Shown here: positions 1 to 8,701 of the stretch, in pieces
Position numbering within the stretch: position 1 is the stretch's first letter
Layout: each line of letters starts with the position of its first letter
Assembly (NCBI GenBank): GCA_005800255.1
Contig: SYGW01000095.1
Coordinates: 1-16,002, forward strand
Direction: 5' to 3'
DNA length: 16,002 nucleotides
From: Nitrospiraceae bacterium
GTDB taxonomy: Bacteria; Nitrospirota; Nitrospiria; Nitrospirales; Nitrospiraceae
Position numbers and translations under genes: made by a program
Notes under the pieces: model-generated
Databases searched by the model: none
What the model was told of the DNA's origin: nothing
Seen by the model: only the letters and a program-made list of their open reading frames with translations

Positions 1-195
1 CATCCGCTTGATTTCCAACACCGTTTCGATTTCACGTCTGACATAGAGCCGCTGATTCCCACGACTTTTCTTGGGCTTGAGAAATGGGAATTCCGATTCC
101 CAGAATCGCAGCACATAGGCTGGCAACTTGGCGATCTGGCTGACTTCGCCGATCTTATAAAAAACCTTGCTGCCCAGCCTGGGCTCGTTCCCCAT
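1..195 (-). CDS. MerR-family transcriptional regulator, N-terminal part (cut by window edge)
   Basis: The first 65 codons are visible; the gene runs off the left end of the window. The residues form a MerR-type winged helix-turn-helix. The recognition region reads FYKIGEVSQIAKLPAYVLRF, then WESEFPFL, then a basic wing ending RLYVRREIE, where MerR proteins typically have R-x-Y. The start is ATG at 195, with GAGGA about 7 nt upstream. It lies 41 nt downstream of ihfA on the same strand. An ihfA-MerR pairing is common in other bacteria, often after pheST, and suggests co-transcription. The C-terminal effector-binding part is not visible, so the ligand and target cannot be named. It is probably a short MerR-like protein rather than a metal sensor, but this is inference. 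Confidence 0.85.
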   Translation of the reverse strand, partial: MGNEPRLGSKVFYKIGEVSQIAKLPAYVLRFWESEFPFLKPKKSRGNQRLYVRREIETVLEIKRM

Positions 196-236
196 GACCG
201 GTCCTCGTGGTGGGATGAGTTAAGGTGAGTGAACGT

Positions 237-512
237 CTATGAATTGACGTATTTTTTAAATACTTGACTGGGGCGAAAGGTCACAACTCGACGGGGCGTA
301 ATCCCGATTTCTTCGCCGGTCCTGGGATTCCGGCCCTTCCGCGCCCCTTTACTTCGCACCACAAAATTTCCAAATCCGGCAATCTTGACCGACTCGCCCT
401 TATGCAGCATTTCTTTCAGCATGTTCAGCACAAGTTCGACGATATCCGCGGCTTCGTTCTTCGAAATACCAACCTGCTTGTAGATTTCGTTCGCGATATC
501 CGCCTTCCTCAT
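237..512 (-). CDS. ihfA: Integration host factor subunit alpha (HU/IHF family DNA-bending protein)
   Basis: This is a 91-residue nucleoid protein of the HU/IHF family, which bends DNA in replication, recombination and transcription. The N-terminal helices (about 1-40) form the dimerisation body. The beta-arm carries RNPRTGE at 61-67 with the intercalating proline P63. The C-terminal run ITPRRVVTFRPSQ (71-83) resembles IHF alpha more than HU. Length is close to the usual 90-100 residues. I chose ATG 512 over the in-frame start 27 nt upstream because GGAGGGGG (524-517) sits 4 to 9 nt before it and the family begins at this methionine. The partner IhfB is not in the window. A homodimeric HU-like role cannot be excluded. 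Confidence 0.92.
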   Translation of the reverse strand: MRKADIANEIYKQVGISKNEAADIVELVLNMLKEMLHKGESVKIAGFGNFVVRSKGARKGRNPRTGEEIGITPRRVVTFRPSQVFKKYVNS

Positions 513-591
513 GCTTCCCCCTCCGATGCCGCTGCCCACCTTTTGAACGGTCGTCTCTCAAGCCGACTCGCCCAATGGGCAGTTTCGCCAT

Positions 592-620
592 AAGTTACGT
601 GAGGTTAGGGGGACTGTCAA
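592..620 (-). promoter_or_regulatory. Putative sigma70-type promoter for ihfA
   Basis: On the minus strand a perfect -35 hexamer TTGACA (620-615) is followed by a 17-nt spacer and TAACTT (597-592). TAACTT keeps the most conserved -10 positions: first T, second A and last T. Transcription would start near 585, leaving a leader of about 73 nt before ihfA. A short inverted repeat GCCCAATGGGC (570-580) lies just downstream of the predicted start and could be an operator. No terminator is visible between cimA and this site, so read-through from cimA may add to ihfA expression. Confidence 0.45.
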
Positions 621-647
621 GGGCAAATATGCAAGATTCGCTCAGGC

Positions 648-2297
648 TCAGTGGTCTTTGGCGAGCAATTTGTACTCGATACTGTCTGCCAGCGCTTGCC
701 AGCTCGCCTCCATGATGTTTTCGGAGACGCCGACCGTGCCCCATTTATCCTTGTGATCGCCCGATTCAATCAACACCCGAACCTTCGACTCAGTCCCGCG
801 ATCGGCCGACAAGACCCGCACTTTATAATCGAGCAGTTTGACTTCTTTGAGCTGGGGATAGAACTTTTCCAAAGCTTTCCGCAAGGCATGGTCGAGCGCA
901 TTGACCGGGCCGGCTCCTGAGGCCGCCGCATGTTCCACCACATCGCCGACCTTCACCATGACCGTGGCCTCCGACAACATGCCGCCATGGTCCTGCTTTT
1001 TCTCGACGATCACCCGGAACCCCAGAAGTTGAAAGGAGGGCTTATGGGTCCCCATGGCTTTCCGCATGAGCAACTCGAAGGAGCCTTCCGCCGCCTCAAA
1101 TTGATAGCCCTGGCTTTCACGCTCCTTCAGCACATCGATCAATTCTTGTAGTTTGGCGTGATCCTTATCCAACTTGATCCCATACGCCTCGACCTTTTCC
1201 ATCAACCCGCTCCGGCCTGCCGCATCCGACAGCAACATCCTCTGGCGGTTCCCGACTAACGACGGAATCACATGTTCATAGGTCGCAGCATTCTTCAGCA
1301 CCGCATGGATATGGACCCCGCCTTTATGGGCAAAGGCCGAATCGCCCACGTAGGGCTGATGCGTGTTGGGCATGAGGTTCGCGATCTCGGTCACGAATCC
1401 GGACACCCGCTTGAGATGGCTCAAGCGATCTCCCAGCACCGGCCGTTTCATCTTCAGTTCAAGATTGGGAATGATGGAACAGAGATTGGCGTTGCCGCAT
1501 CGCTCGCCAATTCCATTGATCGTCCCTTGCACTTGCAGGATGCCGGTCTCGATCGCCATCAACGAATTGGCGACGGCCATCTCACAGTCGTTGTGGGCAT
1601 GGATCCCCAAGGGCACGGCACATTCACGCCGCACGACCTGACAGATCTTTTTGATTTCCCAAGGCATCGTCCCGCCATTGGTATCGCACAGAATCACCCG
1701 TTCGGCGCCGGCTGCGACTGCCTGACGAATAGTCTCTAGTGCGTAATCCGGATTCGTTTTGTACCCGTCGAAAAAATGTTCCGCATCGTAAAACAGTCTC
1801 CGGCCTTTCGAGCGGAGATGGGCGATGGAGTCACTGATGAGTTCGAGGTTTTTCGCGAGGGAAATATTGAGCGCGTCGGTGACGTGCAGCGACCAGCTCT
1901 TTCCGAAGAGCGTGATCACCTGAGTCTCGGCATCCAGCAGCGATTTGATATTCTGATCGTTCTGCACCGCGTTGCTGGCTTTCCTGGTCGAGCCAAAGGC
2001 CACAACCGTCGCCGTCTGCAGCGGGACCGTCTTGATCGTCCTAAAAAACTCGATGTCTTTGGGATTCGCGCCGGGCCACCCGCCCTCGATGAACTGCACA
2101 CCCAGCCCGTCCAGCTGCTGCGCAACCCGCACCTTGTCTTCCACCGAGAAACTGACGTCCTCGGCCTGAGCGCCATCGCGCAGAGTCGTGTCGTAGATTT
2201 CCAGCGCCGGCTTCACGGCAGGAGCAGACGTGCCTGGAGCCGACGCCTCGGCCTGCCTGCCTTGCGAAGATCCTGATTGCGGTGTGTTTCGAGCCAT
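648..2297 (-). CDS. cimA: (R)-citramalate synthase
   Basis: The predicted reaction is condensation of pyruvate with acetyl-CoA to (R)-citramalate, the first step of the threonine-independent isoleucine route. The 549-residue protein has the alpha-IPM synthase/homocitrate synthase TIM barrel. YDTTLRDGAQ (35-44) carries metal ligand D36 and catalytic R40. CDTNGG lies at 204-209, and IHAHND (232-237) carries metal ligands H233 and H235. FIEGGWPGANPKD (69-81) is typical of the CimA subfamily rather than LeuA. The C-terminal part (about 400-549) fits the LeuA regulatory dimer domain, usually feedback-inhibited by isoleucine. A Ser/Ala/Pro-rich N-terminal stretch of about 28 residues precedes the barrel. 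ATG 2297 is the only plausible nearby ATG but has a weak ribosome binding site. It follows lysC by 55 nt and is the last gene of the operon. Confidence 0.88.
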   Translation of the reverse strand: MARNTPQSGSSQGRQAEASAPGTSAPAVKPALEIYDTTLRDGAQAEDVSFSVEDKVRVAQQLDGLGVQFIEGGWPGANPKDIEFFRTIKTVPLQTATVVAFGSTRKASNAVQNDQNIKSLLDAETQVITLFGKSWSLHVTDALNISLAKNLELISDSIAHLRSKGRRLFYDAEHFFDGYKTNPDYALETIRQAVAAGAERVILCDTNGGTMPWEIKKICQVVRRECAVPLGIHAHNDCEMAVANSLMAIETGILQVQGTINGIGERCGNANLCSIIPNLELKMKRPVLGDRLSHLKRVSGFVTEIANLMPNTHQPYVGDSAFAHKGGVHIHAVLKNAATYEHVIPSLVGNRQRMLLSDAAGRSGLMEKVEAYGIKLDKDHAKLQELIDVLKERESQGYQFEAAEGSFELLMRKAMGTHKPSFQLLGFRVIVEKKQDHGGMLSEATVMVKVGDVVEHAAASGAGPVNALDHALRKALEKFYPQLKEVKLLDYKVRVLSADRGTESKVRVLIESGDHKDKWGTVGVSENIMEASWQALADSIEYKLLAKDH

Positions 2298-2352
2298 AGA
2301 AAAATATGCCGCGAGTGAGCTGTTCCGCCGAGACTCACATCGCCAATAGTCG

Positions 2353-3594
2353 TTACTTCGCCGGTCGGCTCCCGGCCGTCGCTTGATCCAGCCCGAACGC
2401 GGTATGGAGCGAACGCATCGCGAGCTCCACATACTTTTCATCGATGACGCAGGAGATTTTGATCTCCGACGTGCTGATCATGAGAATATTCACGCCTTCC
2501 CGCGCCAGGACCTCGAACATCTTGGCCGCGACTCCGGAATGGGAACGCATCCCGACGCCGACCAGCGAAACCTTGGCGATCGCCTCGGTCACGGCCACCG
2601 ATTTCGCCTCAATCCCCTTCGCCACATCCTGGATGATCGGCATGGCCTTCGAGATGTCCACCCGCGGAATCGTAAAGGACATATCCGTCAGGCCAGACTG
2701 GCTCATGTTCTGGATGATCATATCGACGTTGATATTGGCCTTGGCCACCGGGCCAAAAATTTTCGATGCAATGCCCGGCTTGTCCGGCACACCCACGATC
2801 GTGATTTTGGCCTGATTCCGGTCCCCGGTGACTCCCGACACCGCGACCGCCTCCATATCCTCATCTTCACGCGTCACGAGCGTCCCCTTTCCTTCTTTGA
2901 AACTGGAGTTCACCTCCACCGGCACATTGAACTTCGCCGCGAATTCGACCGAGCGGCTCTGCAGCACTTTGGCGCCCAAACTGGCCATCTCCAGCATTTC
3001 CTCATAGGAAATCTTGTCGATGCGGCGCGCCGCCGGCACAATATTCGGGTCCGAGGTGTAAACGCCATCGACATCGGTAAAGATGATGCAGCGATCGGCC
3101 TCCAATGCCGCCGCCAGCGCCACCGCCGTCAGATCGGACCCACCGCGCCCCAACGTCGTGACATCCGACTGTTCGTTGATCCCTTGAAACCCGGCCACCA
3201 CCGGAATCACCAATTTGGACAGGGCCTCCCGGATGCGCTCGGCCGCAACCTTGGTAATCCTCGCTTTCGTATGGGCGCTGTCGGTCATGATCCCGACCTG
3301 GCGGCCCGTGAACGATTTGGCATCGAGGCCGCGAGCCCGCAAGGCCATCGCCAGCAAGGAGATGGTCACCCGCTCTCCCGTCGACAGGAGCATATCCAGC
3401 TCGCGATCGTCCGGAAGCGACGTCACCTCGTGGGCCAATTTGAGCAGCCGGTCCGTTTCGCCGCTCATCGCAGAGAGGACGACGACGACGCGATGGCCCT
3501 CTTTATGAGCCTTCTCGACCCGTTCTGCGACGCAACGGATCCGCTCGATCGTGCCGACGGATGTTCCGCCATATTTCTGAATAATCAGCGCCAC
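2353..3594 (-). CDS. lysC: Aspartate kinase
   Basis: LysC phosphorylates aspartate, opening the pathway to lysine, threonine, methionine and diaminopimelate. The 413 residues match monofunctional aspartokinases. The kinase domain (about 1-240) has KYGGTS (7-12) near the N terminus, TLGRGGSD (147-154) and [12 protein letters not shown] (172-183). Two ACT domains follow (about 263-335 and 341-402), with the ligand-binding type motif VPDKPG at 269-274. This layout usually carries concerted lysine/threonine feedback. The start codon is GTG at 3594, with an AAAGGA-like ribosome binding site inside the end of the preceding gene, only 5 nt away. M247 lies where some aspartokinases start a separate beta subunit. 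No homoserine dehydrogenase is fused to it; that enzyme is encoded upstream by hom. Confidence 0.95.
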   Translation of the reverse strand: MALIIQKYGGTSVGTIERIRCVAERVEKAHKEGHRVVVVLSAMSGETDRLLKLAHEVTSLPDDRELDMLLSTGERVTISLLAMALRARGLDAKSFTGRQVGIMTDSAHTKARITKVAAERIREALSKLVIPVVAGFQGINEQSDVTTLGRGGSDLTAVALAAALEADRCIIFTDVDGVYTSDPNIVPAARRIDKISYEEMLEMASLGAKVLQSRSVEFAAKFNVPVEVNSSFKEGKGTLVTREDEDMEAVAVSGVTGDRNQAKITIVGVPDKPGIASKIFGPVAKANINVDMIIQNMSQSGLTDMSFTIPRVDISKAMPIIQDVAKGIEAKSVAVTEAIAKVSLVGVGMRSHSGVAAKMFEVLAREGVNILMISTSEIKISCVIDEKYVELAMRSLHTAFGLDQATAGSRPAK

Positions 3595-3599
3595 GACCG

Positions 3600-4838
3600 T
3601 CAGGATCCTTTTGCAAACAATCGCACGACGAATTTCGTCGCGTCACGTGGAGGCACGGTCGACGCCTGGGCGTCAGCCTCGGTAAATTTTCGTCCGATCC
3701 CGGCCGAGGGGTCCGCGACGCTGTCCCGATAGGCGAAGAACCCCGGCCCCTCCGCCGCCTGGCCCTGATGCACGTTGCCGGCATCGCAGAAGGCCGCAAG
3801 GCGGTAGGGACCGGATTTGGCCAGTCCCTCGAGCAACGGCCCGACCAGTTCGCGATCGACCGCCTCGATCGCCTTCACCTTGGCCGCGACGTCCGATCCA
3901 TAGGCAACCTCGTCCGGCAGCTCCATATGCACATAGGTAAAATCTTTTTTCTTGAGGTCCTCCAGCGCCACCGCCGCCTGGGTCCGCAGATCCCCGCCGG
4001 CCAGCCTCGCGCCATCCACCGCCTCGAGCCCTGCCATCATGCCGAGCCCCCGATGGACATCACTCTGCGACACCACCGTCCCGGTCATCTTAAAACGCTC
4101 CGCCAGGCTGGGCCAGAACACGGCCCGGCCCTGGCCCCAGAGCCAGAGACAATTGGCCGACTTCTGCCCCGCCTTGCTGCGCTCCTCATTAAGGGGATGA
4201 TCGCGCAAGATCTGAAACGACGCGTCCATGAGTTTCCACAAATGGTCCGCCCCCTCGCCCGTCGGCAAGGCCTCGGCGATCGGCCGTCCGACCAGCGATT
4301 GCGGATCCTGACAGACCGCGCGCGACTTCCCGTTGACCCATACCATGAGATGGCGGTGGCCTAAACCCGGATAGAACTGAATCATCTCCGACCCGAGCTG
4401 TTCATTGATCGCCTCGATCAATTCACGGGCCTCTTCTGTCGAAATCAAACCGGCAGTCGCATCGTCCATGACCACATGCGGCCCCAGCTTCTTAATTTTG
4501 TTCAATCCGCCTTTGCCCGCGGACGCGTCGGCCCGCAACGAGACCATCGTGCACCGATACACCACGTCATGCTCGCCGACGACGACGCCCAGGCTGGCTG
4601 CTTCGAAGGGACCGGGCCCCTGATATTGCTTCTTCGGGTCGTATCCGAGAAGGGCTGTCCCCATCAACCCGCTCCCCCGCCGCACACCCTCGGACGCCGC
4701 AGCCAGAAGCCCCAGCTCTCCCTCTTTCGCGAGACAATCAAGATGAGGAGTCGAGGCCGCTTGCAGAGGAGTCTGTCCGCCCAATTCCTGCCGGGGAAGG
4801 CCAGACATCCCGTCGGCATGGAGAATCACATATTTCAT
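3600..4838 (-). CDS. ApgM-like (archaeal-type, cofactor-independent phosphoglycerate mutase) family protein; candidate homoserine kinase
   Basis: The 412 residues belong to the alkaline phosphatase superfamily, archaeal-type phosphoglycerate mutase branch. Metal ligand D9 lies in HADGMSG, and the [19 protein letters not shown] block (18-36) is typical. S56 stands at the nucleophile position in RRGSGLMG, followed by LLGYDP (63-68) and [11 protein letters not shown] (74-84). A sister group of this family (TIGR02535) was proposed to be homoserine kinase from its clustering with thrC and hom. Here the gene sits between thrC and lysC with no ThrB in sight. Oddly, several expected metal-binding histidines seem changed: D309-E-V-A-Y313 instead of DExxH, D352-A353 instead of DH, and A361 near a third His position. 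It may therefore be a divergent kinase or inactive. It starts 22 nt after thrC. The family is clear; the function is uncertain. Confidence 0.75.
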   Translation of the reverse strand: MKYVILHADGMSGLPRQELGGQTPLQAASTPHLDCLAKEGELGLLAAASEGVRRGSGLMGTALLGYDPKKQYQGPGPFEAASLGVVVGEHDVVYRCTMVSLRADASAGKGGLNKIKKLGPHVVMDDATAGLISTEEARELIEAINEQLGSEMIQFYPGLGHRHLMVWVNGKSRAVCQDPQSLVGRPIAEALPTGEGADHLWKLMDASFQILRDHPLNEERSKAGQKSANCLWLWGQGRAVFWPSLAERFKMTGTVVSQSDVHRGLGMMAGLEAVDGARLAGGDLRTQAAVALEDLKKKDFTYVHMELPDEVAYGSDVAAKVKAIEAVDRELVGPLLEGLAKSGPYRLAAFCDAGNVHQGQAAEGPGFFAYRDSVADPSAGIGRKFTEADAQASTVPPRDATKFVVRLFAKGS

Positions 4839-4860
4839 CGAAGCCCTGCACTCATTGTAT

Positions 4861-5919
4861 CTACACCCTTAAAAGACGAGCGACATCCTCCCGCGTCGCT
4901 CTAACGGTTTTCGGTTGAACCGATACACTAATCGCCGTATCGGCATCTTTCAACCCATGGCCTGTCAAGGTACAGACCACCGTCTCGCCTTCGCGAAGCC
5001 CGCCCTGCTTGCTCAACTTCATCACGCCGGCCACTGATGCAGCGGACGCCGGTTCGCAAAAAACGCCTTCCGTCGCCGCCACCGTCCGATAGGCCCATAA
5101 AATTTCCTCGTCCGTGACCGAATCGATCGCCCCGGACGATTCCTTCACGGCATTCAACGCGGCCTGCCAGCTGGCCGGATTGCCGATCCTGATCGCCGTA
5201 GCTACGGTCTGCGGACTCTCCACGATATGGCCCAGCACGATCGGCGCTGCGCCGGAGGCCTGAAATCCGATCATGCGCGGCAGTCTCGTGGATTGATTGG
5301 CCGCACGATATTCCTGATAGCCCTTCCAATAGGCCGTAATGTTGCCGGCATTCCCGACCGGCAGGACATGGATGGTCGGCGCATCGCCGAGCTGATCGCA
5401 GACTTCCAGCGCGGCGGTCTTCTGCCCCTCGATCCGATAGGGATTGAGCGAGTTGACCAGCTCGATGTGGTGAGTCACCGACAATTCCTTCACGATCGTC
5501 AGCGCCTGATCGAAATTGCCTTCGATCTGAATGACCGTGGCCTGGTGCATCATGGCCTGGGACAGTTTGCCCATCGCGATCTTCCCGGCTGGGATCAACA
5601 CATAGACCGCCAGCCCGGCCCTCGCCCCATAAGCTGCGGCAGAGGCGGAAGTATTCCCCGTGGACGCGCAGATAACCGCCTTGGCGCCGGCCTCCACGGC
5701 CTTCGAGATCGCCATCGTCATGCCGCGGTCCTTGAACGATCCCGGGGGATTTACGCCTTCGATTTTAAGATAGAGATCGACGCCTGGCGCAATCTGCTGG
5801 GCCAGGCGCATCGCCCGAATGAGCGGGGTATTGCCTTCACCCAACGTCACCACGGGGGTGCGGTCTGTCACAGGGAGAAACTTGCGATACTCTTCGATCA
5901 AGCCACGCCAACGAATCAT
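4861..5919 (-). CDS. thrC: Threonine synthase
   Basis: ThrC converts O-phosphohomoserine to threonine using pyridoxal phosphate. The 352-residue protein matches the short Bacillus-type threonine synthase. GEGNTPL (27-33) lies near the N terminus. The PLP Schiff-base lysine is K63 in [23 protein letters not shown] (84-98) forms the substrate-binding Asn/Ser/Thr loop, and the phosphate-binding loop is PVGNAGN (187-193). The C-terminal LTGHGLKD motif is also typical. The ATG start at 5919 is 4 nt from the hom stop codon, implying translational coupling; an AAGGA lies about 12 nt upstream inside hom. Because the substrate is phosphorylated homoserine, the cell needs a homoserine kinase, and the next gene is the likely candidate. 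Confidence 0.95.
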   Translation of the reverse strand: MIRWRGLIEEYRKFLPVTDRTPVVTLGEGNTPLIRAMRLAQQIAPGVDLYLKIEGVNPPGSFKDRGMTMAISKAVEAGAKAVICASTGNTSASAAAYGARAGLAVYVLIPAGKIAMGKLSQAMMHQATVIQIEGNFDQALTIVKELSVTHHIELVNSLNPYRIEGQKTAALEVCDQLGDAPTIHVLPVGNAGNITAYWKGYQEYRAANQSTRLPRMIGFQASGAAPIVLGHIVESPQTVATAIRIGNPASWQAALNAVKESSGAIDSVTDEEILWAYRTVAATEGVFCEPASAASVAGVMKLSKQGGLREGETVVCTLTGHGLKDADTAISVSVQPKTVRATREDVARLLRV

Positions 5920-5923
5920 TGCA

Positions 5924-7237
5924 TCACTCGTCCTTGCCCTCGACGCGGATCAGCGTCGTCGGCTCGGAAATAAAAGCCATCTGGTTAATCGCGCGCAAGG
6001 CCGCCTGGACATCGCGCTCCATAGCCGTATGGGTCTTGATCACAACCGGCACCGTCTGCCCGTCACGCCGTCCCTGCTGCAGGACGGACGAAATACCGAT
6101 GCCGCACCGGCCCAACTCCCCCGCGATCTGCGATAGAACACCAGGGCGGTCCAGCACCATAAAACGAAGATAGTACAGCGAGCTGATTTCTTCCATCGGC
6201 CTCATCCGAAGCGAACGGCGCTGCTCCTGCTGGAACGACGCAGGCGGCACTCGCCCCACTGCGCCCTTCAACAGATTGCGCGAAATGGCAATGAGGTCGC
6301 TGACCACCGCGCTGCCGGTCGGCATGGACCCGGCCCCCCGGCCATAGAGCACCACATCGCCCACCGCATCACCCACGAATTGAATCGCGTTGTAGACCCC
6401 TTCGACCTGGGCGAGGGGAGACGAAGCAGGCAACATTGTCGGATGCACGCGGGCTTCAACTTCGTTGCCCACCAGCTTGGCAATGCCCAGCAGCTTAATC
6501 GTACAGTCGAACTCTTTGGCATAGGCGATATCGAGCGGCGTAATATGAGTGATGCCCTCGGTGTACACCTCTTTGAAATTGACCGGCGTGCCATAAGCCA
6601 GCGCCACCAGGATCGCCAGCTTGTGCGCCGAATCGATCCCGGCCACATCGAAAGTCGGATCCGCTTCGGCATACCCGGCCTGCTTCGCGTCGTCGAGCAC
6701 CGAATCGAAACTCTGGCCTTCACTGGTCATGCGCGAGAGGATGTAATTGGCCGTCCCGTTGATGATCCCGTAAATGGATTGGATGGTGTTGGCCGCCAGT
6801 CCTTCCCTCAGGGCCTGGATGACGGGAATCCCTCCTCCCACACTCGCTTCGAAACCGATATCGACTCCCTTGCGGGAGGCCGCGGGAAAAATTTCTTCTC
6901 CATGCAATGCGAGCAGGGCCTTGTTCGCGGTCACCACCTGTTTGCCTGCCGCAATGGCTTCCAGAATGATGCGTTTGGCGAAATCGCAGCCCCCGACCAA
7001 CTCGACCACGATATCAATCGAGGGATCGTTGAGAATCTGCTTCGCATCGGTCGTGAGGACGCCGGGTTTCAAGGCCAGCCCCCGATCCTTCGTCACTTCC
7101 AGGTCCGCAATCCGGACGATCTCGATCGGCACACCGACCCGGCGGCTGATCACAGCCGCATTCTCCAGGAGAATCTTTGCGACCCCCGTTCCCACCGTAC
7201 CGAGCCCGATGATGCCGACGCCCACGCGCGAGATCAT
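5924..7237 (-). CDS. hom: Homoserine dehydrogenase with C-terminal ACT domain
   Basis: Hom reduces aspartate semialdehyde to homoserine with NAD(P)H. In the 437 residues, the Rossmann fold opens with [11 protein letters not shown] (8-18). TANKALL (103-109) carries the conserved K106. The catalytic domain includes [14 protein letters not shown] (157-170), [12 protein letters not shown] (191-202) and K206, which with D202 fits the known catalytic Asp/Lys pair. An ACT domain from about 355, containing [13 protein letters not shown], fits the usual threonine feedback control. The start codon overlaps the stop of the upstream aminotransferase as ATGA (7237-7234), with a GGAGGGG ribosome binding site about 8 nt ahead inside that gene. 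It is a stand-alone enzyme, not fused to aspartokinase. Confidence 0.96.
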   Translation of the reverse strand: MISRVGVGIIGLGTVGTGVAKILLENAAVISRRVGVPIEIVRIADLEVTKDRGLALKPGVLTTDAKQILNDPSIDIVVELVGGCDFAKRIILEAIAAGKQVVTANKALLALHGEEIFPAASRKGVDIGFEASVGGGIPVIQALREGLAANTIQSIYGIINGTANYILSRMTSEGQSFDSVLDDAKQAGYAEADPTFDVAGIDSAHKLAILVALAYGTPVNFKEVYTEGITHITPLDIAYAKEFDCTIKLLGIAKLVGNEVEARVHPTMLPASSPLAQVEGVYNAIQFVGDAVGDVVLYGRGAGSMPTGSAVVSDLIAISRNLLKGAVGRVPPASFQQEQRRSLRMRPMEEISSLYYLRFMVLDRPGVLSQIAGELGRCGIGISSVLQQGRRDGQTVPVVIKTHTAMERDVQAALRAINQMAFISEPTTLIRVEGKDE

Positions 7238-8430
7238 TCTTCAGGCCCCTCCAGCTTCAGGGCCTTGCGAATGCCGCGCACGGCTTGCCTCGTGCGATGT
7301 TCATTTTCAACCAGGCCGAACCGCACATACTCATCCCCGCCTTCGCCGAATCCGATCCCGGGAGACACGGCGACTTTGGCCTCGCGGAGCAGGAGTTTGG
7401 AAAACTCCAACGAGCCCATCGACCGATAGGGCAAGGGAATCCTGGCCCAGACGAACATGGTCGCCACAGGCTTCGTCACCTGCCACCCGATGCGGTTCAG
7501 TCCACCCACCAACACATCGCGACGTTTCTGATAACGCAGCACTGTCTCCTTGACACATTCTTGCGGCCCATTGAGGGCAATGACGCTGGCGATCTGTAAG
7601 GGCTGGAAAATTCCGTAGTCGAGATAACTCTTGATCTTGGCCAGAGCTCCGACGACCTCGCGGTTGCCGCAACAGAAGCCCACGCGCCAGCCCGGCATAT
7701 TGTAGGCCTTGGACAGCGTATAGAACTCCACGCCGACATCCTTGGCGCCGGGAGCCTGCAAAAAGCTCGGCGCCTTATAGCCGTCGAACACCAGGTCCGC
7801 ATAGGCCAGGTCGTGAATGACGATCACATTGTGCTCTTTGGCAAAGGCGACGATCTTCTTGAAAAATTTGAGGTCCACCACAGCCGTGGTCGGATTGTGC
7901 GGAAAATTGATCACCAAAATCTTCGGGCGTGGAAACGTTTGGCGATAGACCTTCTGGAGCTCTTCGAAAAAGTCGCTGTCCGGGCGCAACTCGATTCCGC
8001 GAACTTCGCCGCCCGCAATGATAAAACTGTACATATGGATGGGATAGGTCGGCGTCGGCGTCAGGACCACGTCGCCCGGGCCAATCAAGGCCAAGGCCAG
8101 ATGCGCCAACCCTTCCTTGGAGCCGATCGTGACGATTGTCTCGGTCTCAGGATCCAAATCGACATCGTAATTCCGTTTATACCAGCCAGTGATCGCATGC
8201 CGCAGCTTGGTAATACCGCGCGAGGCCGAATAGCGATGGTTCTTCCCCTTCCGCGCCGCCTCGATCATCTTCTCGACGATATGGCTCGGCGTCGGCTGGT
8301 CGGGATTGCCCATTCCGAAATCGATAATATCTTCGCCCTGTTGACGAGCCTCAAGCTTGAGACTCTGCACCTGGGCAAAGACATAAGGTGGTAGCCGTTT
8401 AATGCGATAAAATCCGTCGCCTAATCCCAT
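7234..8430 (-). CDS. alaC: AlaC-type class I/II pyridoxal-phosphate aminotransferase
   Basis: The 398 residues follow E. coli AlaC (glutamate-pyruvate transaminase) along most of their length: [11 protein letters not shown] (8-18), DFGMGNPD (37-44), [11 protein letters not shown] (101-111), [12 protein letters not shown] (206-217), and [17 protein letters not shown] with PLP lysine K241. FPHNPT (176-181) contains the cofactor-binding Asn. The predicted role is alanine synthesis from pyruvate and glutamate. The related LL-diaminopimelate or aspartate aminotransferase activities cannot be excluded from sequence alone. I chose ATG 8430, preceded by AGGGGAT, because residues coded further upstream look non-homologous and would cover the promoter. 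It is the first gene of the operon and overlaps hom by 4 nt, which places an aminotransferase ahead of the threonine/isoleucine genes. Confidence 0.85.
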   Translation of the reverse strand: MGLGDGFYRIKRLPPYVFAQVQSLKLEARQQGEDIIDFGMGNPDQPTPSHIVEKMIEAARKGKNHRYSASRGITKLRHAITGWYKRNYDVDLDPETETIVTIGSKEGLAHLALALIGPGDVVLTPTPTYPIHMYSFIIAGGEVRGIELRPDSDFFEELQKVYRQTFPRPKILVINFPHNPTTAVVDLKFFKKIVAFAKEHNVIVIHDLAYADLVFDGYKAPSFLQAPGAKDVGVEFYTLSKAYNMPGWRVGFCCGNREVVGALAKIKSYLDYGIFQPLQIASVIALNGPQECVKETVLRYQKRRDVLVGGLNRIGWQVTKPVATMFVWARIPLPYRSMGSLEFSKLLLREAKVAVSPGIGFGEGGDEYVRFGLVENEHRTRQAVRGIRKALKLEGPEE

Positions 8431-8459
8431 GTATCCCCTGTCGACAATTCCCCTGCGTA

Positions 8460-8486
8460 GGAGGCGTGGAGAAACCACCCGCCTCC
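8460..8486 (-). promoter_or_regulatory. Hairpin in the 5' leader of the alaC-hom-thrC operon
   Basis: The minus-strand leader can fold GGAGGCG against CGCCTCC (7 bp). A 2-nt bulge and 3 further pairs close a 5-nt loop (TTTCT on the transcript). No U-run follows it, so it is not an intrinsic terminator. It lies 30 to 56 nt before the alaC start codon and just downstream of the predicted transcription start. Possible roles are mRNA stabilisation or a binding site for a regulator; neither can be shown from sequence. Confidence 0.4.
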
Positions 8487-8500
8487 CTATCAGGGGGCCT

Positions 8501-8529
8501 ATTCTAATGGGGGGGGCTCGTCGAGTCAA
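8501..8529 (-). promoter_or_regulatory. Sigma70-type promoter for the alaC-hom-thrC-apgM-lysC-cimA operon
   Basis: On the minus strand, TTGACT (8529-8524, 5 of 6 consensus) is followed by exactly 17 nt and TAGAAT (8506-8501, 5 of 6). Transcription would start near 8494, giving a leader of about 64 nt before alaC. The spacer contains eight consecutive C residues on this strand (G run at 8509-8516). No other promoter of similar quality was noticed upstream of this gene cluster. Confidence 0.6.
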
Positions 8530-8612
8530 ATTATGCCGTGATTCTGTGGGGTTCGACATTCGGCCCTCCGAAGAGACTGAGCCGCCCAGACCGCGTCTCC
8601 CCCTCCAAGTCC

Positions 8613-8642
8613 TTGCCCCTCCCGGCCAATTTCTGTTACAAC
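8613..8642 (+). promoter_or_regulatory. Weak putative promoter for pdxJ
   Basis: On the plus strand, TTGCCC (8613-8618) is followed by an 18-nt spacer ending in an extended -10 element: TG at 8634-8635, one base, then TACAAC (8637-8642). The hexamers match consensus at only 4 of 6 positions each, so this is a modest call. It lies 69 nt before the pdxJ GTG. With the minus-strand promoter at 8501-8529 it would make this gap a divergent promoter region. Confidence 0.3.
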
Positions 8643-8701
8643 TAAAACGCCTTTCGACTCATCACGCAACGCAGCTTCTCCTTGCTTCACATAGCCAGAA
8701 C

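Noticed and set aside
2298..2441. Upstream in-frame start that would add 48 residues to CimA
   Set aside because: It would overlap the end of lysC, and the extra residues are Arg/Ser-rich with no resemblance to the family.
2383..3732. Long open frame of 449 codons on the plus strand, opposite lysC
   Set aside because: The product is His/Arg/Asp-rich without a recognisable domain, and the opposite strand encodes a clear aspartate kinase. Long antisense frames are common in GC-rich genes.
6380..7429. Open frame of 349 codons on the plus strand, opposite hom and the end of alaC
   Set aside because: Composition is typical of an antisense shadow frame; no start signal or domain, and both opposite genes are certain.
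8431..8559. Upstream in-frame start that would add 43 residues to the aminotransferase
   Set aside because: The extension would span the predicted promoter and leader hairpin and is unlike AlaC; ATG 8430 has its own ribosome binding site.
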